This document shows positions 27,717 through 41,733 of a stretch of 64,000 nucleotides of DNA, piece after piece. Position 1 is the first letter of the stretch. Each line of letters begins with the position of its first letter. The notes below the pieces were generated by a model. The model did no database searches, was not told the DNA's origin, and saw nothing but the letters and a program-made list of their open reading frames with translations. The position numbers and the translations under genes are program-made. The DNA comes from Clusia tigrina (Eukaryota; Arthropoda; Insecta; Diptera; Clusiidae), in the NCBI GenBank assembly GCA_920105625.2, contig OV050030.1, positions 140,024,291 through 140,088,290 of the forward strand, in the 5' to 3' direction.

Positions 27717-30700
27717 TATAACAAAATGAATCATTAATATTAAAAGTAATCATGAATGGTAAGATGCCGCATGAGTGGCATAAGGAATCGTGACTGATAA
27801 AATGAAACATGAATGATAAAAATTAAACATGAATGATAAAAACTATTCATGAATGATAAAAAGAATCATGAATGATAATATGAATCATGAATGATAAAAA
27901 TGAATAATGACTGATAAAAATGAATCATGAATGTTAATATGAATCGTGAATGCTAATAAGAATCATGAATGTGAATATGATTCATATATAATAAAAATGA
28001 ATCATTAATATTAAAAGTAATCATGAATGGTAAGATGCCGCATGAGTGGCATAATGAATCGTGACTGATAAAATGAAACATGATGGTAAAATGAATCAAA
28101 AATGATAGAATGAATCATGAATGATAAAATTAATCATGTATGGTAAAAAGAATGGTGGTTGATAAAAATGGATCATGAAGGTTAAAATTGAATAATGAAT
28201 GGTAACAAGAATCGTAGATGATAAAAATGAATTATGAATGGTAAAATGAATCATGAATGCTAATATGAATCATGAATGGTAAAATTAGTTCGTCAATCAT
28301 AATATGAATCATGAATGATAAAAATGAATAATGAATGATAAAATTGAATCCTGAATGAGAAATATTAATCATGAATGATAAAATGAGTCATAAATGAAAA
28401 ATTATCATGAATGATAAAATGAGTCATAAATGAAAAATTATCATGAATGATAAAATGAATAATGAAGGGTAAAATTGAATAATGAATGGTAAAATGAATC
28501 GGGGATGATAGAAATGAATCATGAATGGTAAAATGAATCCTGCATGATAAAAATTAATCAAGAATATTAAAATAAATCAAGAATGGCAAGATGCAGCATG
28601 TGTTGCAAAATTAATCGTTAATGATAAAATGAAACATGAGTGATAAAATGAAACATCAATGATAGAATGAATCATGAATGATAAAATTAATCATGAATGG
28701 TAAAATTAATAATGGATGATAAAAAGAACCGCGAATGGTAAAATGCATTGTGAATGTTAAAAATGAATCGTGAATGACAAAAATTAAACATTGATTGATA
28801 AAATTAATCATTAATGGTAAAATGAATCATGAATGATAAATAGAATCATGAATGATAAAATGAATAATGAATGATAAAATGAATCTTGAATGATAAAATT
28901 AATCATTAATTATAAATATTAACCACGAATGGTAGAATCAATCATGTATTATAAAAATAAACATGAATGGTAATATAATTCATGAATAACAAAAATTAAG
29001 CAAGAATATTAAAATGAATCATGAATGGAAACATGCAACATGAGGGGTAAAATGAATCATGAATGTTAAATTAGTCGTGTATGAAAGAGGAATCATGAAT
29101 AATATAATAATATAATAATAATGAGTGGTAAAATGAATCGAATGACAAAAAAAATCGAGAATGACTTGAATCATGAATGATAAAAAAGAATCGTGAATGA
29201 AAAAATAAATCATGAATGATAGAATGAGTTACGAATGTAAACTGAATCCTAATGGTAAATAAATCGTGAATGATAAAAACGAATCCTGAATGATAAATAT
29301 TAATCATGAATGATAAAATGAATCATGAATGAAAAAAAGTAACATGAATTATAATGTGAATCACGAAGTTAAAAATTGAATAATAAATGTTAAAATGAAC
29401 CCTGGATGATAAAATTGAATAATGAATGTTAAAATGAACCGTGGATGATAAAAATGAATCATGAATGGTAAAATGAATCATGAACGAAAAAAATGAATAA
29501 TGAATGCCAAAATTGATCATGAATGATAGTATGAATCATGATTGATAAAATGAATCATGAATGAGAAAAAAGTATAATGAATGATAAAATGAATCATGAA
29601 GGTCAAAATTGAATAATGAATATAAATGAATCGTGGATGAAAAAAATGAATCGGGGATGATAAAAATGAATCATGATGGTAAAGTCAATCATGAATGATA
29701 ATATGTATCTTGAATCATAATAATCATGATTTGGAAAATGATTCATGAATAATAAAAATTAAACATGAATATTAAAGTGAATCATGAATGGAAAGATGCA
29801 TCAGGAGTGGTAAAATGAATCGTGAAAGGTAAAATGAATCATGAACGTTAAATCGATCGTGAATGATAAAATGAATCATGAATGATATGAATCTTGAATG
29901 GTAGAATGAATGAATGAATGTCAAAATTAATCATGATTGATAAAATGAATCATGAATGAGAAAAAAGTATAATGAATGATAAAAAGAATCCTGAAGGTCA
30001 AAATTGAATAATGAATATAAATGAATCGGGGATGAAAAAAATGAATCGGGGATGATAAAAATGAATCCTGATGGTAAAGTCAATCATGAATGATAATATG
30101 TATCTTGAATCATAATAATCATGATTGGTAAAATGATTCATGAATAATAAAAATTAAACATGAATATTAAAATGAATCATGAATGAAAAGATGCATCAGG
30201 AGTGGTAAAATGAATCGTGAAAGGTAAAATGAATCATGAACGTTAAATCGATCGTGAATGATAAAATGAATCATAAATGATATGAATCTTGAATGGTAAA
30301 ATGAATCGAAAGATAAAAACAATCGTGTATCACATTAGTCATGAATGGTAAAAATAATTCCGAATAATATAAATGAATCCTAAATAAAAAAATTAATTAT
30401 GAATGATAGAATGAATCATGAATGTGAAATAAATCATGAATGGCAAATGAATTGTGAATGATAAAAATGAATCCTGAATGATACATATTAATCATGAATT
30501 AAAAAAGTATCATACAAGATAAAATGAATCATGAAGGTTAAAATTGAATAATGAATGGTTAAAGGTATCATGAATGATAAAAATGAATGGTAAAATGAAT
30601 CACGAATGATAAAAATGAATCCTGAATGAAAAATATTAATCCTGAATCTTAAAAATGAATCATGAATGTGAAAATGAATCATGAAAGGTAAATGGAATCT

Positions 30701-33067
30701 TGAATGTTAAAACTAATCGTGAGTGATAATATAAATCGTGAATGATAATACGAATCATGAACGGTAAATTGAAATATGAATGTTATATCGAATCATAAAT
30801 TAAAATATGAATCATGAATGGTAAAATTAATCATGAATGTTAAAACAATCGTGAAAGATAGACTGAATCATGAATGATAAAATGAATCATGAATGAGAAA
30901 AAAGTATAATGAATGATAAAATGAATCATGAAGGTTAAAATTGAATAATGAATTTAAATGAATCTGGGATGAAAAAAATGAATCGGGGATGATAAAAATG
31001 AATCATGATGGTAAAGTCAATCATGAATGATAAAATAAATCTTGAATGGTAAAATGATTGATGAATGAAAAAAATGAGTAATGAATGATAAACGGAATCA
31101 TGAATGATGAAAATTAATCGTGAATGATAAAAAAGAATCATGAATGTTAAAATGACTCATGAATGATAAAAATGAATATTGAATGATAAAATTGAATCAT
31201 GAATGGTAAAATGAATCGTGAATGATTATATGAATCGTGAATGATAAGAATCATGAATAGTAAAATTATTCATGAATAATAAAAATTTATCATGAATATT
31301 AAAATGAATCATGAATGGAAAGATGCATCATGAGTGGTAAAATGAATTGTGAAAGGTAAAATGAGTCATTAACGTTAAATCAATCGTGAATGATAAAATG
31401 AATCATGAATGACATAAATCATGAATGGTTAAATGAATCGAATGATGAAAACAATCTTGCATGATATGAGTCAGGGATGTAAAAAGAATCACGAATGATC
31501 ATAATGAGTCTTGAATGGAAAAATGAATCATCAATGATAAATTTAATCATGAATGTAAAATGAATCATGAATGGTAAATGAATAGTGAATGATAATAATG
31601 AATCCTGAATGATAAATATTAGTCATGAATGAAAAGCAGTATTATGACTGATAATGTGAATCACGAAGTTTAAAATTGAATATTCAGTGTTAAAATGAAC
31701 CGTGGATGATTAAAATGAATCGTGAATGGTAAAATGAATCGTGAATGAGAATATGAATCATGAATGATAAAAATAATCATGAGAGATAAAATGAATAAAG
31801 AATTATAAAATTAATCATGAATGATAAAATTAATCATTAATGAAAAAATGAATCACAATTGATAAACATTAGCCATGAATGATAAAATCAATCATGAATG
31901 ATAAAAATGAATCATGCATTGTAAAATGAATCATGAATGATAAAATGAATCGGGAATGATAATATGAATCGTGAATGGTAATATGATTCATGACTAATAA
32001 ATATTAAGCATGAATATTAAAATTAATCATGAATGGAAAGATGCATCATGAGTGGTAAAATGAATCCCGAATGATAATATGAATCATGAATGATAAAAAG
32101 AAACATGAATGAAAAAATGAATAATAAATGATAATATGAATCGCAAATGATAATAAGAATCATGAATGATAAAATGATTCATGAATAATGAAAATTAATC
32201 ATGAATGGTAAGATGAATCATGAAAGATAGAATGAATCATGAATGATAAAATTAATAGTGAATGTTAAAATGACTCATGGTTGATAAAACTGAATGAAGA
32301 AAGATAAAATGAATCATGAATGATAAAATGAATCATGAATGATAAAATGAATCATTAATGATAACATTTAAACATCAATGATAGACTCAATCATGAATGA
32401 TAAAATAAATCTACAATGGTAAAATGATTGATGAATGGTAAAAATGAATGATGAACGGTCAAAGAAATCATGAATGATATGAATCATGAATGACAAAAAG
32501 AACCGTGAATGGTAAAATGCATTGTGAATGTTAAAGATGAATCGTGAATGATAAAAATTGAACATGAATGATAAAAATTATTCATGAATGATAAAAAGAA
32601 TCATGAATGATAATATGAATCGTGAATGATAAAAATGAATTATGAATGATAAAAATGAATAGTGAATGATAAAATTGAATCCTGAATATTAATCATGAAT
32701 GATAAAATGAATCATAAATTCAAAAAAGTATCATTAATGATAATCTGAATCCTGAAAGTTAAAATTGAATATTGAATGGTAAAATGAATCGTGGATGATA
32801 AAAATGAATCATGAATGGTAAAATAATTCATGAATGATAATATGAATCATGCCTGATAAAAAGAACCGTGAATGGTAAAATGCATTGTGAATGTTAAAAA
32901 TGAATCGTGAATGATAAAAATTAAACAGGAATGATAAAAATTATTCATGAATGATAAAAAGAATCATGAATGATAATATGAATCATGAATGATAAAAAAT
33001 GAATCATGAAGGCTAATATGAATCGTGAATGCTAATAAGAATCATGAATGTGAGTATGATTCATATA
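27717..33067 (+). repeat. Satellite array between mariners 3 and 4
   Basis: This is 5.35 kb of satellite with no gene. Bases 27822 to about 30870 follow 10200 to about 13280 (offset 17,622, falling to 17,589). At about 30873-30894 the order switches to that of window positions 70-90 (offset 30,807), skipping about 3.1 kb of the unit. The remainder leads into the usual mariner left flank. An empty mariner site is at 27987-27988 and a microsatellite patch at 29098-29122. Confidence 0.92.
30873..30894. other. Chimeric junction between two positions of the higher-order unit
   Basis: Upstream sequence matches the region of 7354-7390 and 13251-13275 (a gatagactgaatcatgaatg landmark). Downstream sequence matches window position 88 onwards (agaaaaaagtataatg). 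The same junction occurs at about 36.25 kb and 51.39 kb, so it is an established array variant, not a one-off. Confidence 0.75.
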
Positions 33068-33096
33068 CGAGTTTTGATCAAAAAATAATCGTTATT
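33068..33096 (+). repeat. Left terminal inverted repeat of mariner 4
   Basis: This end starts CGAGTTTTGATCAAAAAATA and pairs with 33967-33995 at about 24 of 29 positions. Confidence 0.88.
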
Positions 33097-33319
33097 TTCA
33101 TCTTTTCGTGAGTTACGTATATGTTTTATGTTGGTACACATGTCTGAATATATGTTGGCAATACCAACCATTTTGGATTTTCAGTTTGTTTTTGACAGAT
33201 AAAAAGATTAGTCGTGTTTTGGTGTGCTCTTCGATTTTGTACTATTCAAAAAAATGGATCAGAGAAACTGTATTCAGCCTTGAGTAAAAAATGAAATTAA
33301 ATGCGCAAGGACATTTGAA

Positions 33320-33940
33320 ATGTTCACTGTGGCCTTTGGCGAGTCTACTATGAGCAGAACACAAGTTCAATTGTGGTATAACCGGTTTAAGGAAGGCCGA
33401 GAAGATGTCAATGACGATGCTCGTCCTGGTCGCCCGAGCACGTCAACAACTGATGAAAACATTGACGCAGTTAAGAAAATGATTTTGGATAGTCGTCGAA
33501 TCACTATCAGAGAGGTTGCTGATGATGTTGGCATATCGTTCGGCTCATGCCAAGCAATTTTTACGGATATTTTAGGCATGAAACGTGCGGCAGCGAATAT
33601 TGTTCCAAAATTGCTAAATATTGAGCAAAAACAACGTCGCATGGACATCGCTCAGGAGCTGTTTTTGGCCAAAAACGAAACCGTTATCATGCCCCAACCA
33701 CCATATTCACCGGACTTGGCACCCGCTGACTTTTTCCTCTTTCCAAAACTGAAGACACCGATGAAAGGAAAGCGTTTTGCTACGATTGAGGAGATAAAAG
33801 AAAAATCGAAACAGGAGCTGTTGACGATACCAAAAAAAGCGTTTCAGAAGTGTTTCGAGGCTTGGAAAAAACGCTGGCATAAGTGTATTATATCTGAGGT
33901 GAATTACTTTGAAGGGCACAATATAGGTGTTGATGAATAA
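33320..33940 (+). CDS. Open 206-codon mariner transposase remnant, copy 4 (catalytic core deleted)
   Basis: The open frame runs from an internal ATG to TAA at 33938-33940. Order: end of the first helix-turn-helix (residues 15-29), GRP linker (37-39), second helix-turn-helix (about 62-90), degenerate IVPKLL motif (94-99), deletion point (115-116), third catalytic Asp (D132 in YSPDLAP) and a normal mariner C-terminus (FEAWKKRWHKCI, 179-190). Full mariner transposases are about 345 residues. Here Asp 1 and 2 are gone, so no strand cleavage is expected. The product could at most bind DNA. The ancestral ATG at 33254 is blocked by TGA at 33281-33283, which removes about 22 N-terminal residues and probably weakens the first DNA-binding domain. 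It is most likely a relic. Expression is unknown. Confidence 0.72.
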   Translation: MFTVAFGESTMSRTQVQLWYNRFKEGREDVNDDARPGRPSTSTTDENIDAVKKMILDSRRITIREVADDVGISFGSCQAIFTDILGMKRAAANIVPKLLNIEQKQRRMDIAQELFLAKNETVIMPQPPYSPDLAPADFFLFPKLKTPMKGKRFATIEEIKEKSKQELLTIPKKAFQKCFEAWKKRWHKCIISEVNYFEGHNIGVDE

Positions 33941-33941
33941 A
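33936..33941 (+). promoter_or_regulatory. AATAAA polyadenylation-signal match overlapping the transposase stop codon
   Basis: AATAAA overlaps the TAA stop of copy 4 and is followed by another ATAAATA run. The same arrangement ends every copy: 2746-2751, 19082-19087, 27657-27662, 42350-42355, 48566-48571 and 58869-58874. A compact 3' end of this kind is plausible for a small transposon. The motif is short and AT-rich, so function is not proven. Confidence 0.4.
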
Positions 33942-33966
33942 TAAATACTTTATTTTTTGATCACAC

Positions 33967-33995
33967 AATGACAGTTATTTTTTGATCACACCTCG
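33967..33995 (-). repeat. Right terminal inverted repeat of mariner 4
   Basis: On the minus strand it begins CGAGGTGTGATCAAAAAATA. It is followed by TACAAC instead of the TATAAC seen at mariners 1, 2, 3, 5 and 7. Mariner 6 shares this flank change. Confidence 0.88.
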
Positions 33996-36900
33996 TACAA
34001 CAAAATGAATCATTAATATTAAAAGTAATCATGAATGGTAAGATGCCGCATGAGTGGCATAATGAATCGTGACTGATAAAATGAAACATGAATGATAAAT
34101 ATTAAGCATGAATGATAAAAACTATTCATGAATGATAAAAAGAATCATGAATGATAATATGAATCATGAATGATAAAAATGAATAATGACTGATAAAAAT
34201 GAATCATGAATGTTAATATGAATCGTGAATGCTAATAAGAATCATGAATGTGAATATGATTCATATATAATAAAAATGAATCATTAATATTAAAAGTAAT
34301 CTTGAATGGTAAGATGCCGCATGAGTGGCATAATGAATCTTGACTGATAAAGTGAAACATGATGGTAAAATGAATCAAAAATGATAGAATGAATCATGAA
34401 TGATAAAATTAATCATGAATGGTAAAATGAATGGTGGTTGATAAAAATGGATCATGAAGGTTAAAATTGAATAATGAATGGTAACATGAATCGTGGATGA
34501 TAAAAATGAATTATGAATGGTAAAATGAATCATGAATGCTAATATGAATCATGAATGCTAATATGTATCATGAATGGTAAAATTAGTTCGTCAATCACAA
34601 TATGAATCATGAATGATAAAAATGAATAATGAATGATAAAATTGAATCCTGAATGAGAAATATTAATCATGAATGATAAAATGTGTCATAAATGAAAAAT
34701 TATCATGAATGATAAAATGAGTCATAAATGAAAAATTATCATGAATGATAAAATGAATAATGAAGGGTAAAATTGAATAATGAATGGTAAAATGAATCGG
34801 GGATGATAAAAATGAATCATGAATGGTAAAATGAATCCTGCATGATAAAAATTAATCATGAATATTAAAATAAATCAAGAATGGCAAGATGCATTATGTG
34901 TTGAAAAATTAATCGTTACTGATAAAAAAAAACATGAGTTATAAAATGAAACATCAATGATAGAATGAATCATGAATGATAAAATTAATCATGAATGGTA
35001 AAATTAATAATGGATGATAAAAAGAACCGCGAATGGTAAAATGCATTGTGAATGTTAAAAATGAATCGTGAATGACAAAAATTAAACATGATTAATGGTA
35101 AAATGAATCATGAATGATAAATAGAATCATGAATGATAAAATGAATAATGAATGATAAAATGAGTCTTGAATGATAAAATTAATCATTAATTATAAATAT
35201 TAACCACGAATGGTAGAATCAATCATGTATTATAAAAATAAACATGAATGGTAATATAATTCATGAATAACAAAAATTAAGCATGAATATTAAAATGAAT
35301 CATGAATGGAAACATGCAACATGAGAGGTAAAATGAATTATGAACGTTAAATCAATCGTGTATGAAAGAGGAATCATGAATGATAATATGAATAATGAGT
35401 GGTAAAATTAATCGAATGACAAAAAAATCGAGAATGACTTGAATCATGAATGATAAAAAAGAATCCTGAATGAAAAAATAAATCATGAATGATAGAATGA
35501 GTTACGAATGTAAACTGAATCCTGAATGGTAAATAAATCGTGAATGATAAAAACGAATCCTGAATGATAAATATTAATCATGAATGATAAAATGAATCAT
35601 GAATGAAAAAAGTAACATGAATGATAATGTGAATCACGAAGTTAAAAATTGAATAATAAATGTTAAATGAACCGTGGATGATAAAATTGAATAATGAATG
35701 TTAAAATGAGCCGTGGGTGATAAAAATTAATCATGAGTGGTAAAATGAGTCATGAACGAAAAAAATGAATAATGAATGCCAAAATTAATCATGAATGATA
35801 GTATGAATCATGATTGATAAAATGAATCATGATTGATAAAATGAATCATGATTGATAAAATGAATCATGAATGAGAAAAAAGTATAATGAATGATAAAAT
35901 GAATCATGAAGGTCAAAATTGAATAATGAATGGTTAAAGGTATCATGAATGATAAAAATGAATGATAAAATGAATCACGAATGATAAAAATGAATCCTGA
36001 ATGAAAAATATTAATCATGAATCATAAAAATGAATCATGAATGTGAAAATGAATCATGAAAGGTAAATGGAATCGTGAATGTTAAAACTAATCGTGAATG
36101 ATAATATAAATCGTGAATGATAATACGAATCATGAACGGTAAATTGAAATATGAATGTTATATCGAATCATAAATGAAAATATGAATCATGAATGGTAAA
36201 ATTAATCATGAATGTTAAAACAATCGTGAATGATAGACTGAATCATGAATGATAAAATGAATCATGAATGAGAAAAAAGTATAATGAATGATAAAATGAA
36301 TCATGAAGATTAAAATTTAATAATGAATTTAAATGAATCTGGGATGAAAAAAATGAATCGGGGATGATAAAAATGAATCATGATGGTAAAGTCAATCATG
36401 AATGATAAAATAAATCTACAATGGTAAAATGATTGATGATTGAAAAAAATGAGTAGTGAATGATAAACGGAATCATGAATGATGAAAATTAATCGTGAAT
36501 GATAAAAAAGAATCATGAATGTTAAAATGAATCATGAATAAGAAAAATGAATCTTGAATGATAAAATTGAATCATGAATGGTAAAATGAATCGTGAATGA
36601 TTATATGAATCGTGAATGATAAGAATCATGAATAGTAAAATTATTCATGAATAATAAAAATTTATCATGAATATTAAAATGAATCATGAATGGAAAGATG
36701 CATCATGAGTGGTAAAGTGAATCGCGAATGATAATATGAATTATGAATGATAAAAAGAATCATGAATGAAAAAATGAATAATGAATGATGATATGAATCG
36801 CGAATGCTAATAAGAATCATGAATGGTAAAATGATTCATGAATACTTAAAATTAATCATGAATTGTAAGATGAATCATGAAAGATAGAATGAATCATGAA

Positions 36901-39900
36901 TGATAAAATTAATAGTGAATGCTAAAATGAATCATGGCTGATAAAACTGAATAAAGAAAGATAAAATGAATCATGAATGATAAAATGAATCATGAATGAT
37001 AAAATGAATCATTAATGATAACATTTAAACATAAATGATAGACTCAATCATGAATGATAAAATAAATCTACAATGGTAAAATGATTGATGAATGATAAAA
37101 ATGAATCATGAATGGTCAAATAAATCATGAATAATAATATGAATCATGAATGATAAAAAGAGCCGTGAATGGTAAAATGCATTGTGAATGTTAAAAATGA
37201 ATCGTGAATGATAAAAATTAAACATGAATGATAAAAATTATTCTTGAATGATAAAAAGAATTATGAATGATAATATGAATCGTGAATGATAAAAATGAAT
37301 AATGACTGATAAAAATGAATCATGAATGCTAACATGAATCGTGAATGCTGATAAGAATCATGAATGTGAATATGATTCATATATAATAAAAATGAATCAT
37401 TAATATTAAAAGTTATCATGAATGGTAAGATGCCGCATGAGTGGCATAATGAATCGTGACTGATAAAATGAAATATGATGGTAAAATGAATCAAAAATTA
37501 TAGAATGAATCATGAATGATAAAATTAATCATGAATGGTAAAATGAATGGTGGTTGATAAAAATGGATCATGAAGGTTAAAATTGAATAATGAATGGTAA
37601 CATGAATCGTGGATGATAAAAATGAATTATGAATGGTAAAATGAATCATGAATGAGAAAATTAATCATGAGTGGTAAAATGAATCAAGAATGCTAATATG
37701 AATCATGAATGGTAAAATTAGTTTGTCAATCATAATATGAATCATGAATGATAAAAATGAATAATGAATGATAAAATTAAATCCTGAATGAGAAATATAA
37801 ATCATGAATGATAAAATGAGTCATAAATGAAAGATTATCATGAATGATAAAATGACTCATAACTGAAAAATTATCATGAATGATAAAATGAATAATGAAA
37901 AGTAAAATTGAATAATGAATGGTAAAATGAATCGGGGATGATAAAAATGAATCATGAATGGTAAAATGAATCCTGCATGATAAAAATTAATCATGAATAT
38001 TAAAATGAATCAAGAATGGCAAGATGCAGCATGTGTTGCAATTGTTAACGATAAAATGAAACATGAGTGATAAAATGAAACATCAATGATAGAATGAATC
38101 ATGAATGATAAAATTAATCATGAATTGTAAAATTAATAATGGATGATAAAAAGAACCGCGAATGGTAAAATTCATTGTGAATGTTAAAAATGAATCCTGA
38201 ATGACAAAAATTTAACATGATTGATAAAATTAATCATTAATGGTAAAATGAATCATGAATGATAAAAAGAATCATGAATGATAAAATGAATAATGAATGA
38301 TAAAATGAATCTTGAATGATAAAATTAATCATTAATTATAAATATTAACCATGAATGATAAAATAAATCTTGAATGATAAAATTAATCATTAATTATAAA
38401 TATTAACCATGAATGATAGAATCAATCATGTATTATAAAAATAAAATGAATGGTTATATTATTCATGAATAACAAAAATCAAGCATGAATATTAAAATGA
38501 ATCATGAATGGAAACATGCAACATGAGTGGTAAAATGAATCGTGAAAAGTAAAATGAATCATGAACGTTAAATCGATCGTGAATGATAAAATGAATCATG
38601 AGTGATATGAGTCTTGAATGGTAAAATGAATCGAAAGAAAAAAACAATCGTGCATCACATGAGTCATGAATGGTAAAAATAATTCCGAATAATATAAATG
38701 AATCCTAAATAAAAAAATTAATTATGAATGATAGAATTAATCATGAATGTGAAATAAATCATGAATGGCAAATTAAATGTGAATGATAAAAATGAATCCT
38801 GAATGATAAATATTAATCATGAATTTAAAAAGTATCATACATGATAAAAGGAATCATGAAGGTTAAAATTGAATAATTAATGGTGAAATGTCTCGTGGAT
38901 GATAAAGATGAAGCATGAATGGTAAAATGGATCATGAATGATAATATGAATCATGAATGATAAAAAGAACCGTGAATGGCAAAATGAATTGTGAATGTTA
39001 AAAATGAATTGTGAATGTGAAAAATGATGAATGATATCGAATAATAAATGAATCATGAATGCCCAAATTCATCATGATTGTTAAAGGTATCGTGAATGAT
39101 AGGATGAATCATGAATGATAAAAATGAATAATGAATGGTAAAATGAATCTTGTATGATAAAAATGAATCATGATTGGTAAAGTGAATCGCGAAGGATAAT
39201 ATGAATTATGAATGATAAAAAGAATCATGAATGAAAAAATGAATAATGACTGATAAAATGAATCATGAATGATAAAATTAATAATTAATGATAAAATTAA
39301 TCCTTAATGATAAAAATTAACCTTGAATGATAGAATCAATCATGAATGATAAAAATGAATCATGAATGGAAAAATGAATTACGAATGATAATATGAATCG
39401 TGACTGATAGTAAGAACCAGGAATGGTAATATGATTCATGAATTATAAAAACTAATCAGTAAGGGTAAGATGCACCTTGCGTGGCATAATGAATCGTGAC
39501 TAAGAAAATGTAACATGAATGCTGAATGGAATCATAAATGAAAAAATGAATCATGAAGATAAAATTAACCATGAATGGTAAAATCAATCATGGTTGATAA
39601 AATTGAATAATAAAAGAAAAAATGAATCATGAATGATAAAATTTATCATGAATGATAAAAGGGATAATTAATGATAACAATAAACTATAAATGAATGATA
39701 AAATAAATCTTGAATGGTAAAATGATTGATGAATGATAAAAATGAGTAATGAATGATAAACGGAATCATGAATGATGAAAATGAATCGTGAATGATAAAA
39801 ATGAATCGTGAATGATAAAAATGAATCATGAATGTTAAAATGAATCATGAATGATAAAAATGAATCTTGAATGATAAAATTGAATCATGAAAGTTAAAAT

Positions 39901-41547
39901 GAATCATGAATGATTATATGAATCATGAATGATAAGAATCAGGAATAGTAAAATTATTCATGAATAATAAAAATTTATCATGAATATTAAAATGAATCAT
40001 GAATGGAAAGATGCATCATGATTGGAAAAATGAATTGTGAAAGGTAAAATGAGTCATGAACGTTAAATCAATCGTGAATGATAAAATGAATCATGAATGA
40101 CATAAATCATGAATGGTTAAATGAATCGAATGATGAAAACAATCTTGCATGATATGAGTCAGGGATGTAAAAAGAATCACGAATGATCATAATGAGTCCT
40201 GAATGGAAAAATGAATCATCAATGATAAATTTAATCATGAATGTAAAATGAATCATGAATGGTAAATGAATAGTGAATGATAATAATGAATCCTTAATGA
40301 TAAATATTAATCATGAATGAAAAGAAGTATTATGACTGATAATGTGAATCACGAAGTTTAAAATTGAATAATCAGTGTTAAAATGAACCGTGGATGATTA
40401 AAATGAATCGTGAGTGGTAAAATGAATCGTGAATGAGAATATGAATCATGAATGATAAAAATAATCATGAGAGATAAAATTAATAAAGAATTAGAAAATT
40501 AATCATGAATGATAAAATTAATCATTAATGAAAAAATGAATCACAATTGATAAACATTAGCCATGAATGATAAAATCAATCATGAATGATAAAAATGAAT
40601 CATGCTTTGTAAAATGAATCATGAATGATAATATGAATCGTGAATGGTAATATGATTCATGACTAATAAAAATTAAGCATGAATATTAAAATTAATCATG
40701 AATGGAAAGATGCATCATGAATGGTAAAGTGAATCCCGAATGATAATATGAATCATGAATGATAAAAAGAAACATGAATGAAAAAATGAATAATAAATGA
40801 TAATATGAATCGCGAATGATAATAAGAATCATGAATGGTAAAATGATTCATGAATAATTAAAATTAATCATGAATGGTAAGATGAATCATGAAAGATAGA
40901 ATGAATCATGAATGATAAAATTAATAGTGAATGTTAAAATTACTCATGGTTGATAAAACTGAATGAAGAAAGATGAAATGAGTCATGAATGATCAAATGA
41001 ATCATGAATGATAAAATGAATCATTAATGATAACATATAAACATAAATGATAGACTCAATCATGAATGATAAAATATATCTACAATGGTAAAATGATTGA
41101 TGAATGGTAAAAATGAATCATGAATGGGCAAAGAAATCATGAATGATAATATGAATCATGAATGACAAAAAGAACCGTGAATGGTAAAATGCATTGTGAA
41201 TGTTAAAGCTGAATCGTGAATGATAAAAATTGAACATGAATGATAAAAATTATTCATGAATGATAAAAAGAATCATGAATGATAATATGAATCGTGAATG
41301 ATAAAAATGAATTATGAATGATAAAAATGAATAGTGAATGACAAAATTGAATCCTGAATATTAATCATGAATGATAAAATGAATCAGAAATTCAAAAAAG
41401 TATCATTAATGATAATCTGAATCATGAAGGTTAAAATTGAATATTGAATGGTAAAATGAATCGTGGATGATAAAAATGAATCATGAATGGTAAAATAAAT
41501 CATGAATGATAATATGAATCATGCCTGATAAAAAGAACCGTGAACCA
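33996..41547 (+). repeat. Satellite array between mariners 4 and 5
   Basis: This is 7.55 kb of satellite with no gene. It has empty mariner sites at 34266 and 37382. A run of near-identical monomers (aatcatgattgataaaatg) lies at about 35807-35865, and a 58-bp tandem duplication at 38301-38416. Compared with the homologous stretch right of mariner 6, it lacks about 534 bp near 35.93 kb and 699 bp near 36.70 kb. The missing blocks are bounded by short direct repeats (aaaattgaataatgaat and gatgcatcatgagtggtaaa). Confidence 0.92.
38301..38416 (+). repeat. 58-bp (three-monomer) local tandem duplication
   Basis: Bases 38301-38358 are repeated almost exactly at 38359-38416. The same duplication occurs at 54145-54260 in the homologous unit, so it predates that larger duplication. 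It is absent from the units at about 3930 and 20270. Confidence 0.85.
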
Positions 41548-41733
41548 GTACACATGTCTGAATATATGTTGGCAATACCAACCATTTTGGATTGTCAGTA
41601 TGTTTTTGACAGATAAAAAGGTTAGTCGTGTTTTGGTGTGCTCTTCGATTTTGTACTATTCGAAAAAATGGATCAAAGAAACTGTATTCAGCTTTGAGTA
41701 AAAAATGAAATTAAATGCGCAAGGACATTTGAA

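Larger units (their letters stand above)
33068..33995 (+). mobile_element. Mariner 4: internally deleted mariner, both ends present, open frame
   Basis: This 928-bp element runs from CGAG to CTCG with TA on both sides (33066-33067 and 33996-33997). Its inverted repeats match at about 24 of 29 positions, less well than in mariners 1 and 2, because the left end reads CGAGTTTTGATC and the right end has two further changes. It is the best preserved two-ended copy, since its internal frame is unbroken from codon 23. Mariner 6 shares its diagnostic left-end and coding changes and lies 14,645 bp downstream. Confidence 0.93.

Noticed and set aside
33320..33940. Domesticated mariner-derived host gene (SETMAR-like or CENP-B-like)
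   Set aside because: There is no fused domain, no introns or host promoter, and the start is damaged. CENP-B is pogo-derived, and no CENP-B-box-like motif was recognised in the satellite.
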